Shown here: positions 54,905-63,651 of the stretch, piece by piece
Position numbering within the stretch: the first letter of the stretch is position 1
Layout: the number at the start of each line of letters is the position of its first letter
Assembly: GCF_039548895.1 (NCBI RefSeq)
Contig: NZ_JBCLVG010000002.1
DNA length: 64,000 nt
Source: Orlajensenia stereocauli
Lineage (GTDB): Bacteria > Actinomycetota > Actinomycetes > Actinomycetales > Microbacteriaceae
Direction: 5' to 3' (one strand)
Notes under the pieces: generated by a model
Seen by the model: the letters and a program-made list of their open reading frames with translations, nothing else
Told to the model about the DNA's origin: nothing
Databases searched by the model: none
Position numbers and translations under genes: made by a program

Positions 54905-55855
54905 TCAGCCGGGGAAATCGTCCTCGCCCAACTCCGCGAGGATGCGGTTGAGGTCCTGAATGGTCGCGAAGTCGATCGTGATCTGCCCCTTGCGAGCACT
55001 CAGGGAGATCTTCACACGAGTGTTCAGTCTGTCACCGAGCGTGGACGCGATCTCGTCGAGGTGGCCGTGGTGCTTGCCCGCGTTCGGTCGGGTCTTCACG
55101 ACCTTCGGTGCGGCGCCGGCGGCCGCCTCGGCTGCCCGCACGGACAGGTCCTCGTTCACGATCTTGTCGGCGAGAACCTGCATGGCCTCACCGTCGCCCA
55201 CCGAGAGGATGGCGCGAGCATGCCCAGCGGTCAGGACTCCCGCCGCGACCCGCAATTGCACGGACTCCGGAAGCCTCAGGAGCCGCAGCGTATTCGAGAT
55301 CTGCGGTCGTGAACGACCAATACGTCCCGCCAACTCCTCCTGGGTGATTCCGAAGTCGGCCAACAACTGCTGGTAGGCGGACGCCTCCTCCAACGGGTTG
55401 AGGTTGGAGCGGTGGAGGTTCTCGAGGAGGGCATCACGCAGCATGTCCTCGTTGGCGGTGTCCTTGATGACCGCTGGAATCGTCTCGAGACCGACTTCCT
55501 TGGTCGCCCGCAGACGCCGCTCGCCCATGACGAGCTCGTACTTCCCGGGCAGATCATTGTGCGGACGCACGACGATCGGCTGCAGAACCCCGAACTCGCG
55601 CACGCTGTGTACGAGCTCTGCAAGATCCTCTGCGACGAAGACCGAGCGTGGCTGGTGAGCGTTGGGCACGATGTCGGCCGGGTTGAGCTGGGCCAGACGC
55701 GCGCCAGGCACCGCCAGGAGGCCGGCATCCGGCTCCTTGACGTCGACACTCGGTGCTCCGGGAAAGAAGACGTCGACCGGTCGGCTGGTTCGCTCGTCGT
55801 CACCTGTGGGAATGAGGGCGCCGATGCCTCGGCCGAGTCCTGTGCGCTTCGCCAT
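54905..55855 (-). CDS. parB: Chromosome-partitioning protein ParB (CTPase, parS-binding)
   Basis: A 316-residue ParB. N-terminal CTPase/ParB-Srx domain (NPHQPR-like VPNAHQPRSVF, GERRLRATKEVG), DNA-binding HTH (LADFGITQEELAGRIGRSRPQISNTLRLL, AGHARAIL) and a short C-terminal dimerisation segment (TVDFATIQDLNRILAELG-like). Binds the parS sites around it. ATG 55853-55855 overlaps the parA stop by one base (TAATG). Confidence 0.95.
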   Translation of the reverse strand: MAKRTGLGRGIGALIPTGDDERTSRPVDVFFPGAPSVDVKEPDAGLLAVPGARLAQLNPADIVPNAHQPRSVFVAEDLAELVHSVREFGVLQPIVVRPHNDLPGKYELVMGERRLRATKEVGLETIPAVIKDTANEDMLRDALLENLHRSNLNPLEEASAYQQLLADFGITQEELAGRIGRSRPQISNTLRLLRLPESVQLRVAAGVLTAGHARAILSVGDGEAMQVLADKIVNEDLSVRAAEAAAGAAPKVVKTRPNAGKHHGHLDEIASTLGDRLNTRVKISLSARKGQITIDFATIQDLNRILAELGEDDFPG

Positions 55856-57078
55856 TACGTGCGTGCTCCTTCGATGATGGGGGCCCCGCGGCGGGCGATC
55901 TCAGCCGCTGCCTCGAGATAGGACAGCGATCCAGACGAGCCGGGGTCATATCCGATGACACTCTGGCCGTAGCTGGGAGCCTCGGAAACACGCACCGACC
56001 GGGGAATTATTGTTCCAAGTACTTGCTGAGGGAAGTGATCGCGAACATCCTGGGCCACCTGATTCGCGAGGTTCGTACGCGAGTCGTACATGGTGAGCAG
56101 GATCGTCGAGACGTTGAGCTCTGGATTCAGGTGCTTCTCGATCAACTCGATGTTCTTGAGCAGTTGGCTGAGGCCCTCCAGTGCGTAGTACTCGCACTGG
56201 ATGGGAATCAGGACCTCGTTCGCGGCCACGAAGGCGTTGATGGTGAGCAGTCCCAGAGACGGAGGGCAGTCGATGAAGACGTAGTCGTATGGTTCCTCCA
56301 TCTGCTTGAGGTGCAGATCGAGCGCACGACGAAGACGCTGCTCGCGCGCCACGAGGGAGACGAGTTCGATCTCGGCTCCGGCCAAGTGGATGGTGGCGGG
56401 AACGCAGGACAGGTCGCCGGCCTCCGGACTCGCCTGGATGACATCGCCCAGAGGCGCATCGCCGATGATGACGTCGTAGACGCTCGCAGTGTCGGAACGG
56501 TGCTCGACGCCGAGCGCCGTCGACGCGTTTCCCTGCGGGTCGAGATCGATGACCAACACCTTGGCGCCGGAGAGCGCGAGCGCCGCAGCGAGGTTCACTG
56601 TCGTGGTGGTCTTGCCGACGCCGCCCTTCTGGTTCGAGATCGTGAAGATCCGAGTGCGCTCAGGCAGGGGGAGGGGAGCGGATGCAAGCGCCTGACGCCG
56701 GCGAGCGTGGTCAGCCACTTCGCGAGCGAGCGGGGTCTCGGCCTCGGTCGAGACCGCCGCGGCAGGCACGGGAATGGGAGCAGTCTCGGGTGCGACCGGA
56801 TCCACCTCCATTCGCTCGCCCGACGCAGCGGGAAGGGCTGTGTCAGGCACTGATTCGGCTTCCACAGGAGTGTCTGGGTCGATTTCGACGACAGAATTCT
56901 CGATCGGGACATCCGTGCTCGCGCTTAGGATGGCTCCCACAGCATCATTCGGGGACGAATTCGGTGTCGAATCCGACTCTGTCACGGAATCTGACTGCAC
57001 GCCATCGACTGCAGTCACTGCCGATCGATCGTCGTCGTCCTTGCGGTGGAACCAACCGCGACGGGTCTCGTTCGGCAT
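55855..57078 (-). CDS. parA: Chromosome-partitioning ATPase ParA with long acidic N-terminal extension
   Basis: A 407-residue ParA/Soj ATPase. Deviant Walker A KGGVGKTTTT at about 151-160, Walker A' DLDPQGNAST, Walker B YVFIDCPPSLG. The core (about 142-407) is normal. The first ~142 residues are an extra, acidic, Pro/Ser/Glu-rich stretch with no predicted fold (MPNETRRGWFHRKDDDDR start). The ATG at 57076-57078 is chosen because AGGAG lies 10 nt upstream; an open frame continues 15 codons further. Drives origin segregation with ParB. Confidence 0.93.
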   Translation of the reverse strand: MPNETRRGWFHRKDDDDRSAVTAVDGVQSDSVTESDSTPNSSPNDAVGAILSASTDVPIENSVVEIDPDTPVEAESVPDTALPAASGERMEVDPVAPETAPIPVPAAAVSTEAETPLAREVADHARRRQALASAPLPLPERTRIFTISNQKGGVGKTTTTVNLAAALALSGAKVLVIDLDPQGNASTALGVEHRSDTASVYDVIIGDAPLGDVIQASPEAGDLSCVPATIHLAGAEIELVSLVAREQRLRRALDLHLKQMEEPYDYVFIDCPPSLGLLTINAFVAANEVLIPIQCEYYALEGLSQLLKNIELIEKHLNPELNVSTILLTMYDSRTNLANQVAQDVRDHFPQQVLGTIIPRSVRVSEAPSYGQSVIGYDPGSSGSLSYLEAAAEIARRGAPIIEGART

Positions 57079-57211
57079 CTGCAGAAAACTCCTACTTCGC
57101 AACTCGATGAATACGCGTCTCATCCGGCGATCGTGCCGAATCCGCGGAAAACGACGTTCAGTAACGTCGAATCTGTGGAGGAACTCCGCCCTCGAACAGC
57201 AGGGGAGAGGA

Positions 57212-57850
57212 CTAGTCCACTGTAGCCCGAACGACCCGCGTGACCTCGCTCAGCACACCTTCGCCGAGCACGAGAACCTCCACGTCGAGCAGGTGGTACT
57301 TGCGAATGGCCTTGGCAGCAGCCTCGATCTCGCGCTCGGCGTTCGCGCCCTTCATCAAGACGAGCTCGCCGCCGGTCTTCACCAGAGGAGCGGTCAGAGG
57401 AATGAGGGTTCGAAGCGCACTGACCGCACGTGCGGTGACCTGGTCGAGCAGGGGAGACAGTCTGGCCTCCTCCGCTCGGGCACGAAGCACTTCAACGTTG
57501 TCGAGACCGAGTTCATCGACCTGGCTCTGCAACCAGGCGACGCGCCGCTCCATGGGCTCGATCAGCACGAAGTCCACATCCGGACGCGCGATCGCCAACA
57601 CCAGACCGGGAAGGCCCGCGCCGCTGCCGATGTCGCCGACGCGGCCGGGGCGAAGCAACGGTGCCATGATCGCGCTGTTCAGGACATGCCGGCTCCACAG
57701 GCGCGGCAACTCCAGCGGGCCGATGAGGCCCAACTCCTCGCCGAGACGGGCGAGGTTCGCGGTGAATGCACGTGCCACGGCGATCCTGTCGCCGAAGATC
57801 TGCTCGGCAACCACCGGCTCGACCTCGACACTCACGGCTTCGTCAGCCAT
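57212..57850 (-). CDS. rsmG: 16S rRNA (guanine-N7) methyltransferase RsmG
   Basis: A 212-residue SAM-dependent methyltransferase of the GidB/RsmG family, modifying G527 of 16S rRNA. SAM motif VGDIGSGAGLPGLVLAIARPDVDFVLIEP, then RAEEARL and VTARAVSAL. Conserved start (GEELGLIGPLELPRLWSRHVLNSAI). Between parA and jag as in most actinobacteria. Confidence 0.95.
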   Translation of the reverse strand: MADEAVSVEVEPVVAEQIFGDRIAVARAFTANLARLGEELGLIGPLELPRLWSRHVLNSAIMAPLLRPGRVGDIGSGAGLPGLVLAIARPDVDFVLIEPMERRVAWLQSQVDELGLDNVEVLRARAEEARLSPLLDQVTARAVSALRTLIPLTAPLVKTGGELVLMKGANAEREIEAAAKAIRKYHLLDVEVLVLGEGVLSEVTRVVRATVD

Positions 57851-57859
57851 GGGCGCATC

Positions 57860-57873
57860 GTTTCACGTGAAAC
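57860..57873. promoter_or_regulatory. parS site 6, in the rsmG leader
   Basis: Exact GTTTCACGTGAAAC lying 10 bp upstream of the rsmG start codon, between rsmG and khpB, about 3 kb from the main cluster. Confidence 0.93.
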
Positions 57874-57887
57874 ATCACCGCAGTGAT

Positions 57888-58388
57888 TCAGGAGGCAGAG
57901 GTGATGACGGTGTGACGGTCGGAACCCTCACCGCGTGACTCCGACACGTAGCCGCGCTCGGCGACGACATCGTGAACGAGCTTGCGCTCGTACGACGACA
58001 TGGGAGGCAGGGCGGCCTCTGCCGCTCCAGCCTCGATGCGCTCGATGGCGCGGCTGACCAACGAAGACAGCTCAGCCTGGCGGGCATCGCGCGACCCACC
58101 GATATCGAGGATCAGGCGAGAGAAGACTCCGGTCTTCGCCTGGACAGCGAGACGAGTGAGCTCCTGAAGCGCATTGACGACGTCGGCCTTGGCGAGCACG
58201 CGCAGGTTGGCGCCATCCTCGGCGTTGACCGAGACGTAGGCGCGACCGTTACGGGCATCGATGTCGATGTCGCCGTCGATGTCGCAGATGTCGAGGAACT
58301 CCTCGATGTAGTCGGCTGCGACATCCCCCTCCTGCTCCAGCTGCTCACGCGTGGGGGAGTGGGTGGTGGCGTTCTGAACGTCCGTCAT
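57888..58388 (-). CDS. khpB: Jag/KhpB-family RNA-binding protein
   Basis: A 166-residue protein: KH-like region (FLDICDIDGDIDIDARNGRAYVSVNAEDGANLRVLAKAD) and R3H domain (DARQAELSSLVSRAIERIEAGAAEAALPPMSSYERKLVHDVVAERGYVSESRGEGSDRHTVI). The N-terminal Jag/SpoIIIJ-associated motif is short. Actinobacterial KhpB/Jag binds RNA and is linked to the membrane insertase encoded next. ATG at 58386-58388. Confidence 0.93.
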   Translation of the reverse strand: MTDVQNATTHSPTREQLEQEGDVAADYIEEFLDICDIDGDIDIDARNGRAYVSVNAEDGANLRVLAKADVVNALQELTRLAVQAKTGVFSRLILDIGGSRDARQAELSSLVSRAIERIEAGAAEAALPPMSSYERKLVHDVVAERGYVSESRGEGSDRHTVITSAS

Positions 58389-58416
58389 GGCTCTGCTCTC
58401 TGGGTGTCTATCGAAA

Positions 58417-59403
58417 TCAGCTGCCGGCATCGCCGGGCTTGGCCTGCTTCTTCGCGCGGTCCTTGCTCATGGGCTGCTGGCGCTGGGTCGTCGTCCTCTT
58501 CGGCTCCTCGACCACGATGATGTCGCCGTCCTTGGCCTCGAGCTTGCCCTTTCGCGCAAGGCGAGCCTCGCGAGCCTTCGCGGCCTCACTGCCGGGAGTC
58601 GGCATGTTCCGGATCACGATGAACTGCTGAACCATGGTCCAGATGTTCGAGGTGAGCCAGTAGAACATCACGCCGAGCGGGAAGGCCACGCCCGAGAAGG
58701 CGAAGACCAGGGGGAGGAGGTAGAGGAGAACGCGCTGCTGGCGGAACATGGGGCTCGCCTTGGTCTCCGGCGACATGTTCTTCGACACGATCTGCAGCTG
58801 GGTGAAGAACTGCGAGGCGGTCATGAGGACGACCATGATGCCTGCGATCCACATGACGGCGGCGACGTACGGCTCGCCCGATGTCATCAGGGTCCACTGC
58901 GAAGCGAAGGAATCGTGAAGGGGAGCGATGCCGAAGAGCTTGGCGGAGCCGAACTGCTCGGCCAGCGTGTCGTTGAGCGGGCCGACGCCGGCCTTCGAGT
59001 GCTGCGCGTCATTGAGCACCGAGAACAGCGCGAAGAAGATCGGCATCTGGATCAGCAGCGGAAGACAGGAGCTGAGCGGGTTCGTACCCGTCTTCTTGTA
59101 GAGCTCCATCGTCTCGCGGGACATGGCCTCACGCGAGAACTGGTCCTTCTTGCCCTTGTACTTCTCCTGGATCTTCTTCAGCTGCGGAGCGACCTCGAGC
59201 ATCCGCCGCTGGTTCTTGATCTGGCGGACGAAGATCGGGATGAGCGCTGCGCGAACGACGACCACGAGGCCCACGATCGACAGCACCCAGGTGATGCCGG
59301 CGGCGGGGTCCATGCCGATGGCCTCGAAGAGCTGGTGCCAGCCGACGAGGAGAAGCTCGACCACCCATTTGAGCGGCCAGAGGATCGTTCCAATAAGGTC
59401 CAT
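58417..59403 (-). CDS. yidC: Membrane protein insertase YidC
   Basis: A 328-residue Oxa1/Alb3-family insertase with five membrane segments: GTILWPLKWVVELLLVGWHQLF at the start, PIFVRQIKNQRRMLEVAPQLKKIQEKYKGKKDQFSREAMSRETMELYKKTGTNPLSSCLPLLIQMPIFFALFSVL in the coiled core, WLTSNIWTMVQQFIVI near the end, and a charged C-terminal tail. Gram-positive type without the large periplasmic domain. Inserts membrane proteins with or without SecYEG. Confidence 0.96.
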   Translation of the reverse strand: MDLIGTILWPLKWVVELLLVGWHQLFEAIGMDPAAGITWVLSIVGLVVVVRAALIPIFVRQIKNQRRMLEVAPQLKKIQEKYKGKKDQFSREAMSRETMELYKKTGTNPLSSCLPLLIQMPIFFALFSVLNDAQHSKAGVGPLNDTLAEQFGSAKLFGIAPLHDSFASQWTLMTSGEPYVAAVMWIAGIMVVLMTASQFFTQLQIVSKNMSPETKASPMFRQQRVLLYLLPLVFAFSGVAFPLGVMFYWLTSNIWTMVQQFIVIRNMPTPGSEAAKAREARLARKGKLEAKDGDIIVVEEPKRTTTQRQQPMSKDRAKKQAKPGDAGS

Positions 59404-59411
59404 CGTGAGGG

Positions 59412-59723
59412 TCAGCCCTTTCCTTGGCTCTCAGCAACTACAAAACCGAACGGGGTCACGCGGTAGCGGCGGACCTTCTTCAGGGGAACGTCATCGATCC
59501 CGCCTTCAGCCCACGGGTGGCATCGGGCGATGCGCTTCACGCCGAGAGCGGATCCGATCGCCACGCCATGCTCCTGGATCGCCTGCAACGTATACGCGGA
59601 ACATGACGGGTAGTACCGGCACACGTCGCCATAAAGAGGTGAGATGGCCGCGCGATAGCCGCGAAGCAGAACGACGGCCGCATTGCGCGGCGCCAGAACG
59701 GCTGCAGTCACAGCGGTATTCAC
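59412..59723 (-). CDS. yidD: Membrane protein insertion efficiency factor YidD
   Basis: A 103-residue protein matching YidD: AVVLLRGYRAAISPLYGDVCRYYPSCSAYTLQAIQEHGVAIGSALGVKRIARCHPWAEGGIDDVP. The three cysteines are conserved. GTG 59721-59723 overlaps the rnpA stop (GTGA). Associates with YidC and the membrane. Confidence 0.95.
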   Translation of the reverse strand: MNTAVTAAVLAPRNAAVVLLRGYRAAISPLYGDVCRYYPSCSAYTLQAIQEHGVAIGSALGVKRIARCHPWAEGGIDDVPLKKVRRYRVTPFGFVVAESQGKG

Positions 59724-60055
59724 ATCACGCCCTTGGTCACGGCCCGAACGACCTCAGCCCGCAGAGTAACCCACGAAGCATCGAAAGCCCCGGGGAGCGC
59801 ACGGATGACGACATCCGTTCCCGGGGTCATCGAACCGACCATCTCGAAACTCGCAGCCTTCAACCGACGTCGCACCGTGTTGCGCCGTACCGCGGTGCCC
59901 ACGTTCTTTGCGACGATGAATCCGAAGCGCACCTGGGTGCTCTCCGGATTGGGTCGCACGTAGGCGACCGTGTTCGCTCCCACGAACCGACGACCACGAC
60001 GCACGGTGACCTTGTAGTCGCCGGCACTCGTGACCCGGTTCGCTCGAGCGAGCAC
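59720..60055 (-). CDS. rnpA: Ribonuclease P protein component
   Basis: A 111-residue RNase P protein: LARANRVTSAGDYKVTVRRGRRFVG, FGFIVAKNVGTAVRRNTVRRRLKAASFEM (RNR-type RNA-binding loop) and VIRALPGAFDASW. Binds the RnpB RNA in tRNA 5' maturation. GTG start at 60053-60055. It lies 9 bp after rpmH. Confidence 0.95.
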   Translation of the reverse strand: MLARANRVTSAGDYKVTVRRGRRFVGANTVAYVRPNPESTQVRFGFIVAKNVGTAVRRNTVRRRLKAASFEMVGSMTPGTDVVIRALPGAFDASWVTLRAEVVRAVTKGVM

Positions 60056-60064
60056 CTCAGTCGC

Positions 60065-60202
60065 TTAGGCGGAGAGTTCGGTGCGGCCCTTGCGACGACG
60101 CGCAGCGAGGATCGAGCGACCGGCACGGGTACGCATACGCAGACGGAAGCCGTGAACCTTCGCGCGGCGGCGGTTGTTCGGCTGGAACGTTCTCTTGCTC
60201 AT
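60065..60202 (-). CDS. rpmH: 50S ribosomal protein L34
   Basis: A 45-residue L34 (bL34): MSKRTFQPNNRRRAKVHGFR then RTRAGRSILAARRRKGRTELSA. Too short for usual ORF cut-offs but the sequence is unmistakable. First gene of rpmH-rnpA-yidD-yidC-khpB-rsmG-parA-parB. Confidence 0.98.
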   Translation of the reverse strand: MSKRTFQPNNRRRAKVHGFRLRMRTRAGRSILAARRRKGRTELSA

Positions 60203-60511
60203 GGGGTGATCTCCACAGTCTTGGTTCTCCACGCACCGTGTTCAGCGGCGGGAAGGCAGGGGGGAGCCAGAAGGCTCGTCGTCAACTGATTAAAACTAGG
60301 CCCTGCCCGAGCTATGGTCAAACCGGGATGGGGCCAAACCTGAAATTCTCCACACACTCGAAGGTTTCTCGTGGCATCGACACGCCGGAACCTGAGGGGG
60401 ATTTGATCCCCTCGGATGCCCCCAGTAGCGTGTGGAACCAAGTTATCCCCAGCTTTGGGTGCATCAAACCTGAGAAAACGCCTGTATTCCACACAGGAGG
60501 TGGATAACTTT
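60203..60511. other. rpmH-dnaA intergenic region with DnaA-box-like sites
   Basis: 309 bp with divergent promoters for rpmH and dnaA. DnaA-like boxes: TTCTCCACA (60346-60354), TGTGGAACC (60431-60439), TTATCCCCA (60443-60451) and TTATCCACC reverse (60499-60507). Part of oriC function may reside here. Nothing coding. Confidence 0.65.
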
Positions 60512-62008
60512 GTGAATACTTTGCCGACCGGGCAAGCTCAGCGTCGAGGCATTTCCTTCCGGCGGCATATCGAATGGATGCGAGTGGGTATGGCTGAGGG
60601 CGAACGACCGATCGACGAGGTCTGGCAGGACGTCCTTACCCAGCTCGGCGGAGACAAGAGCGTCACTCCCATGCTCTACGGATTCCTGGGGCTCGTGGAG
60701 CCGAAGGGCATCGCTGCCGGAACCTTCTATCTGGAGGTTCCGAACGACTTCACCGCGAGCATGTTGAACCAACGGATGCGCGTTGCCCTCCTGGCCGCCC
60801 TCGCAACATTGCCGACGGAGGTCACGAACTTCTATGTCGTGGTGAACCCGGAGCTCGAACAGGAGAACCTGCGTCCCGACATCGCCGCCCCGATGGAGCA
60901 GCCCAATGAGGTCGAGACGCCGGCGACTCCGCAGTCCGTGTTCGAGACCACGCAGCCCGAGCGCTCCAGCGACACCAGGCTGAACCAGAAGTACAGCTTC
61001 GACAACTTCGTCATCGGGCAGTCGAACCGCTTCGCCCATGCAGCAGCGGTCGCAGTCGCCGAGGCGCCGGCGAAGGCGTACAACCCGCTCTTCGTCTATG
61101 GCGAGTCCGGGCTGGGCAAGACCCACCTGCTTCACGCCATCGGTCACTACGCGATGAGCCTGTATCCCGGCATCCGCGTTCGCTACGTGAGTTCCGAGGA
61201 GTTCACGAACGACTTCATCAACTCGATCGCCAACAACCGCGGATCCGTCTTCCAGGCTCGGTACCGCAACATCGACATCCTGCTGATCGACGACATCCAG
61301 TTCCTGCAGGGGAAGGCCGAGACGCAGGAAGCCTTCTTCCACACCTTCAACACCCTGCACGACCACAACAAGCAGGTCGTCATCACCTCAGACCTGCCAC
61401 CGAAGCACCTCACCGGCTTCGAGGATCGGATGCGGAGCCGGTTCGAGTGGGGCCTCATCACCGACGTGCAGGCGCCGGACCTCGAGACGCGCATCGCGAT
61501 CCTCCGCAAGAAGGCGCAGAACGACAAGCTGCAGGTTCCGGACGACATCCTCGAGTTCATCGCCACCAAGGTGTCCTCGAACATCCGCGAGCTCGAGGGA
61601 ACGCTGATCCGGGTCACGGCCTTCGCCAGTCTCAACCGGACCCCGGTCGACATGGCTCTCGTACAGACCGTGCTGAAGGACCTCATCACCCTGGACGAGG
61701 ACAACGTCATCGCGCCCGTCGACATCATCACCCACACTGCGGACTACTTCAAGCTCACCGTCGACGACCTCTACGGCTCGAGCCGATCACAAGCCGTGGC
61801 CACAGCACGCCAGATCGCGATGTACCTCTGCCGAGAGTTGACGAACCTCTCCCTGCCCAAGATCGGGCAACTGTTCGGCAACCGCGACCACACGACCGTC
61901 ATGTATGCGAACAAGAAGATCAGCGAGCTCATGAAGGAGCGGCGCTCGATCTACAACCAGGTGACTGAGCTCACCAATCGCATCAAGCAGACCCACCGCT
62001 ACAAGTAG
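60512..62008 (+). CDS. dnaA: Chromosomal replication initiator DnaA
   Basis: A ~498-residue DnaA. Domain I (about 20-90, DEVWQDVLTQLGG), AAA+ domain III with Walker A GESGLGKTHLLHAIGHYA and Walker B ILLIDDIQFLQGKAE, and domain IV with YGSSRSQAVATARQIAMYLCRELTNLSLPKIGQLFGNRDHTTVMYANKKI. The GTG at 60512 is chosen since AGGAGG (60495-60500) lies 11 nt upstream; ATG 60578 or 60590 have no Shine-Dalgarno but sit closer to the family start (MAEGERPIDEVW). Binds DnaA boxes to open oriC. Confidence 0.93.
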   Translation: MNTLPTGQAQRRGISFRRHIEWMRVGMAEGERPIDEVWQDVLTQLGGDKSVTPMLYGFLGLVEPKGIAAGTFYLEVPNDFTASMLNQRMRVALLAALATLPTEVTNFYVVVNPELEQENLRPDIAAPMEQPNEVETPATPQSVFETTQPERSSDTRLNQKYSFDNFVIGQSNRFAHAAAVAVAEAPAKAYNPLFVYGESGLGKTHLLHAIGHYAMSLYPGIRVRYVSSEEFTNDFINSIANNRGSVFQARYRNIDILLIDDIQFLQGKAETQEAFFHTFNTLHDHNKQVVITSDLPPKHLTGFEDRMRSRFEWGLITDVQAPDLETRIAILRKKAQNDKLQVPDDILEFIATKVSSNIRELEGTLIRVTAFASLNRTPVDMALVQTVLKDLITLDEDNVIAPVDIITHTADYFKLTVDDLYGSSRSQAVATARQIAMYLCRELTNLSLPKIGQLFGNRDHTTVMYANKKISELMKERRSIYNQVTELTNRIKQTHRYK

Positions 62009-62474
62009 CCGTGCTGCGCACGACGCCCCTCGGGGCTGCTTCAGCCTGCCCTCGCACCCATTCCGACACGCCCACCTGTGGAATACGTCCGCTGAAATAT
62101 GCCGCTACTCACACATTGTGCATAACCTGTGGAAACTTAACGAGTAAGTGCCCGATTAATGTTGACTACTGCCCGATGACTGTGCAACTCGCCCGTCATC
62201 ACTGGGATCGAGCCCAGCGGGATCGCGTTAACTTCAACAGGCCGCGCACAAGTCACACGGTTGTAGTTCCCAGACGGAACGTGGCATCGCCGAAGTTATC
62301 CACAGTTTCCACACTTGTTAACACCGTTAACCACATTTCTTTAAACACTTCGACTCGACAACTTTTACGACCAGCGGCCGAATGACAAACCCGGGGCGCC
62401 GAGACGCACTCCGTCGCTGACACCCACGGGCTAGCATGGGCAGCACTACACGTACGTACGACAGGAGTGGCTCA
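62009..62474. other. oriC: dnaA-dnaN intergenic region
   Basis: 466 bp between dnaA and dnaN. DnaA boxes: perfect TTATCCACA (62296-62304) with an adjoining TTTCCACAC (62306-62314); TTGTGCATA (62116-62124); TGTGGAAAC (62128-62136); TGTGGAATA (62077-62085). AT-rich stretches follow (TTGTTAACACCGTTAACC, then ATTTCTTTAAACACTTCG, about 62314-62358), suitable as the unwinding element. This arrangement is the standard actinobacterial origin. No gene is present. Confidence 0.85.
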
Positions 62475-63623
62475 GTGAAGTTCCAAGCCAATCGGGATGT
62501 CTTCAGCGAAGCAGTGTCCTTCGCCGTCAAGCTCCTCCCGCAGCGGACCACCCTGCCCATCCTCAGTGGAGTCCTCATCGAGGCCACGGCAACAGGTCTC
62601 ATCCTGTCGTCGTTCGACTACGAGGTTTCTGCCCAGACCGAGATCAGCGCCGATGTCGAGGAGACCGGAACGATCCTGGTCTCAGGTCGACTCCTCGCGG
62701 AGATCGCCAGCCGCCTGCCCAACGCGCCGGTTCGGTTCAGCACCGAGGATTCGCGCATCCTCGTGAGTTGCGGCTCGGCATCCTTCACACTTCTCTCGAT
62801 GCCCGTCGAGGAATACCCGAGCATTCCGCAGATCAGCTCGGAGACCGGGGTCGTTCCTGCAGAGGAGTTCGCGGCCGCGGTCGCCCAGGTAGCCGTCGCC
62901 GCATCCCGAGACGACGTCACGCCAGTGATCACCGGCGTGCAGCTCGAGGTGTCCGAGAACAGCCTCGGCCTCGTCGCCACCGACCGCTATCGCGTCGCTG
63001 TGCGCGAGATCGACTGGGATGGCGGATCGACGGCAACGGCCGAAACCATCACGGCTCTCGTGCCCGCGCGCACGCTCCAGGAGGTCGGCAAGACCTTCGG
63101 CCACAGCGGAAACATCTCGGTGTCCATCACCTCCAAGGACGAGCGCGAGCTCATCGCCTTCACCGCGGACAAGAAGACCGTCACGAGCCTGCTCATCAAG
63201 GGCAACTTCCCGCCCGTGCGCCGTCTCTTCCCCGAGACAGTCGAGAACTACGCGGTCATGAACACCGCCGACCTCATCGAGGCCACCCGCCGAGTCTCGC
63301 TCGTGCTCGAGCGTGAAGCCGCTCTCCGCTACTCCTTCACAACCGAGGGCGTGACTCTCGAGGCGATCGGGTCCGAGCAGGCGCAGGCCTCCGAGACCAT
63401 CGACGCAGTCCTCACCGGCGTCGAGACAGTCGTATCGTTGAAGCCGCAGTTCCTCCTCGATGGACTGGGAGCGGTGCACTCGGAGTTCGTGCGCATCTCC
63501 TTCACCAAGACCGAGAACCCCAACAAGCCGGGGCCCGTGCTCATCACGAGCCAGACGTCCCGTGACCAGGCCGGCGCTGACAGCTACCGCTACCTGCTGC
63601 AGCCCAACCTGCTTCTGCGCTGA
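62475..63623 (+). CDS. dnaN: DNA polymerase III beta sliding clamp
   Basis: A 382-residue beta clamp with three repeated DNA-clamp domains (VKFQANRDVFSEAVSFAVKLLPQRTTLPILSGVLIEA; LVATDRYRVAVREIDW; C-terminal SYRYLLQPNLLLR). GTG at 62475 with AGGAG 8 nt upstream gives the family start; the upstream frame is not family-like. Encloses DNA and tethers the polymerase. Confidence 0.96.
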   Translation: MKFQANRDVFSEAVSFAVKLLPQRTTLPILSGVLIEATATGLILSSFDYEVSAQTEISADVEETGTILVSGRLLAEIASRLPNAPVRFSTEDSRILVSCGSASFTLLSMPVEEYPSIPQISSETGVVPAEEFAAAVAQVAVAASRDDVTPVITGVQLEVSENSLGLVATDRYRVAVREIDWDGGSTATAETITALVPARTLQEVGKTFGHSGNISVSITSKDERELIAFTADKKTVTSLLIKGNFPPVRRLFPETVENYAVMNTADLIEATRRVSLVLEREAALRYSFTTEGVTLEAIGSEQAQASETIDAVLTGVETVVSLKPQFLLDGLGAVHSEFVRISFTKTENPNKPGPVLITSQTSRDQAGADSYRYLLQPNLLLR

Positions 63624-63651
63624 CATCTCGCACACAACAGAAAGCACCTTC

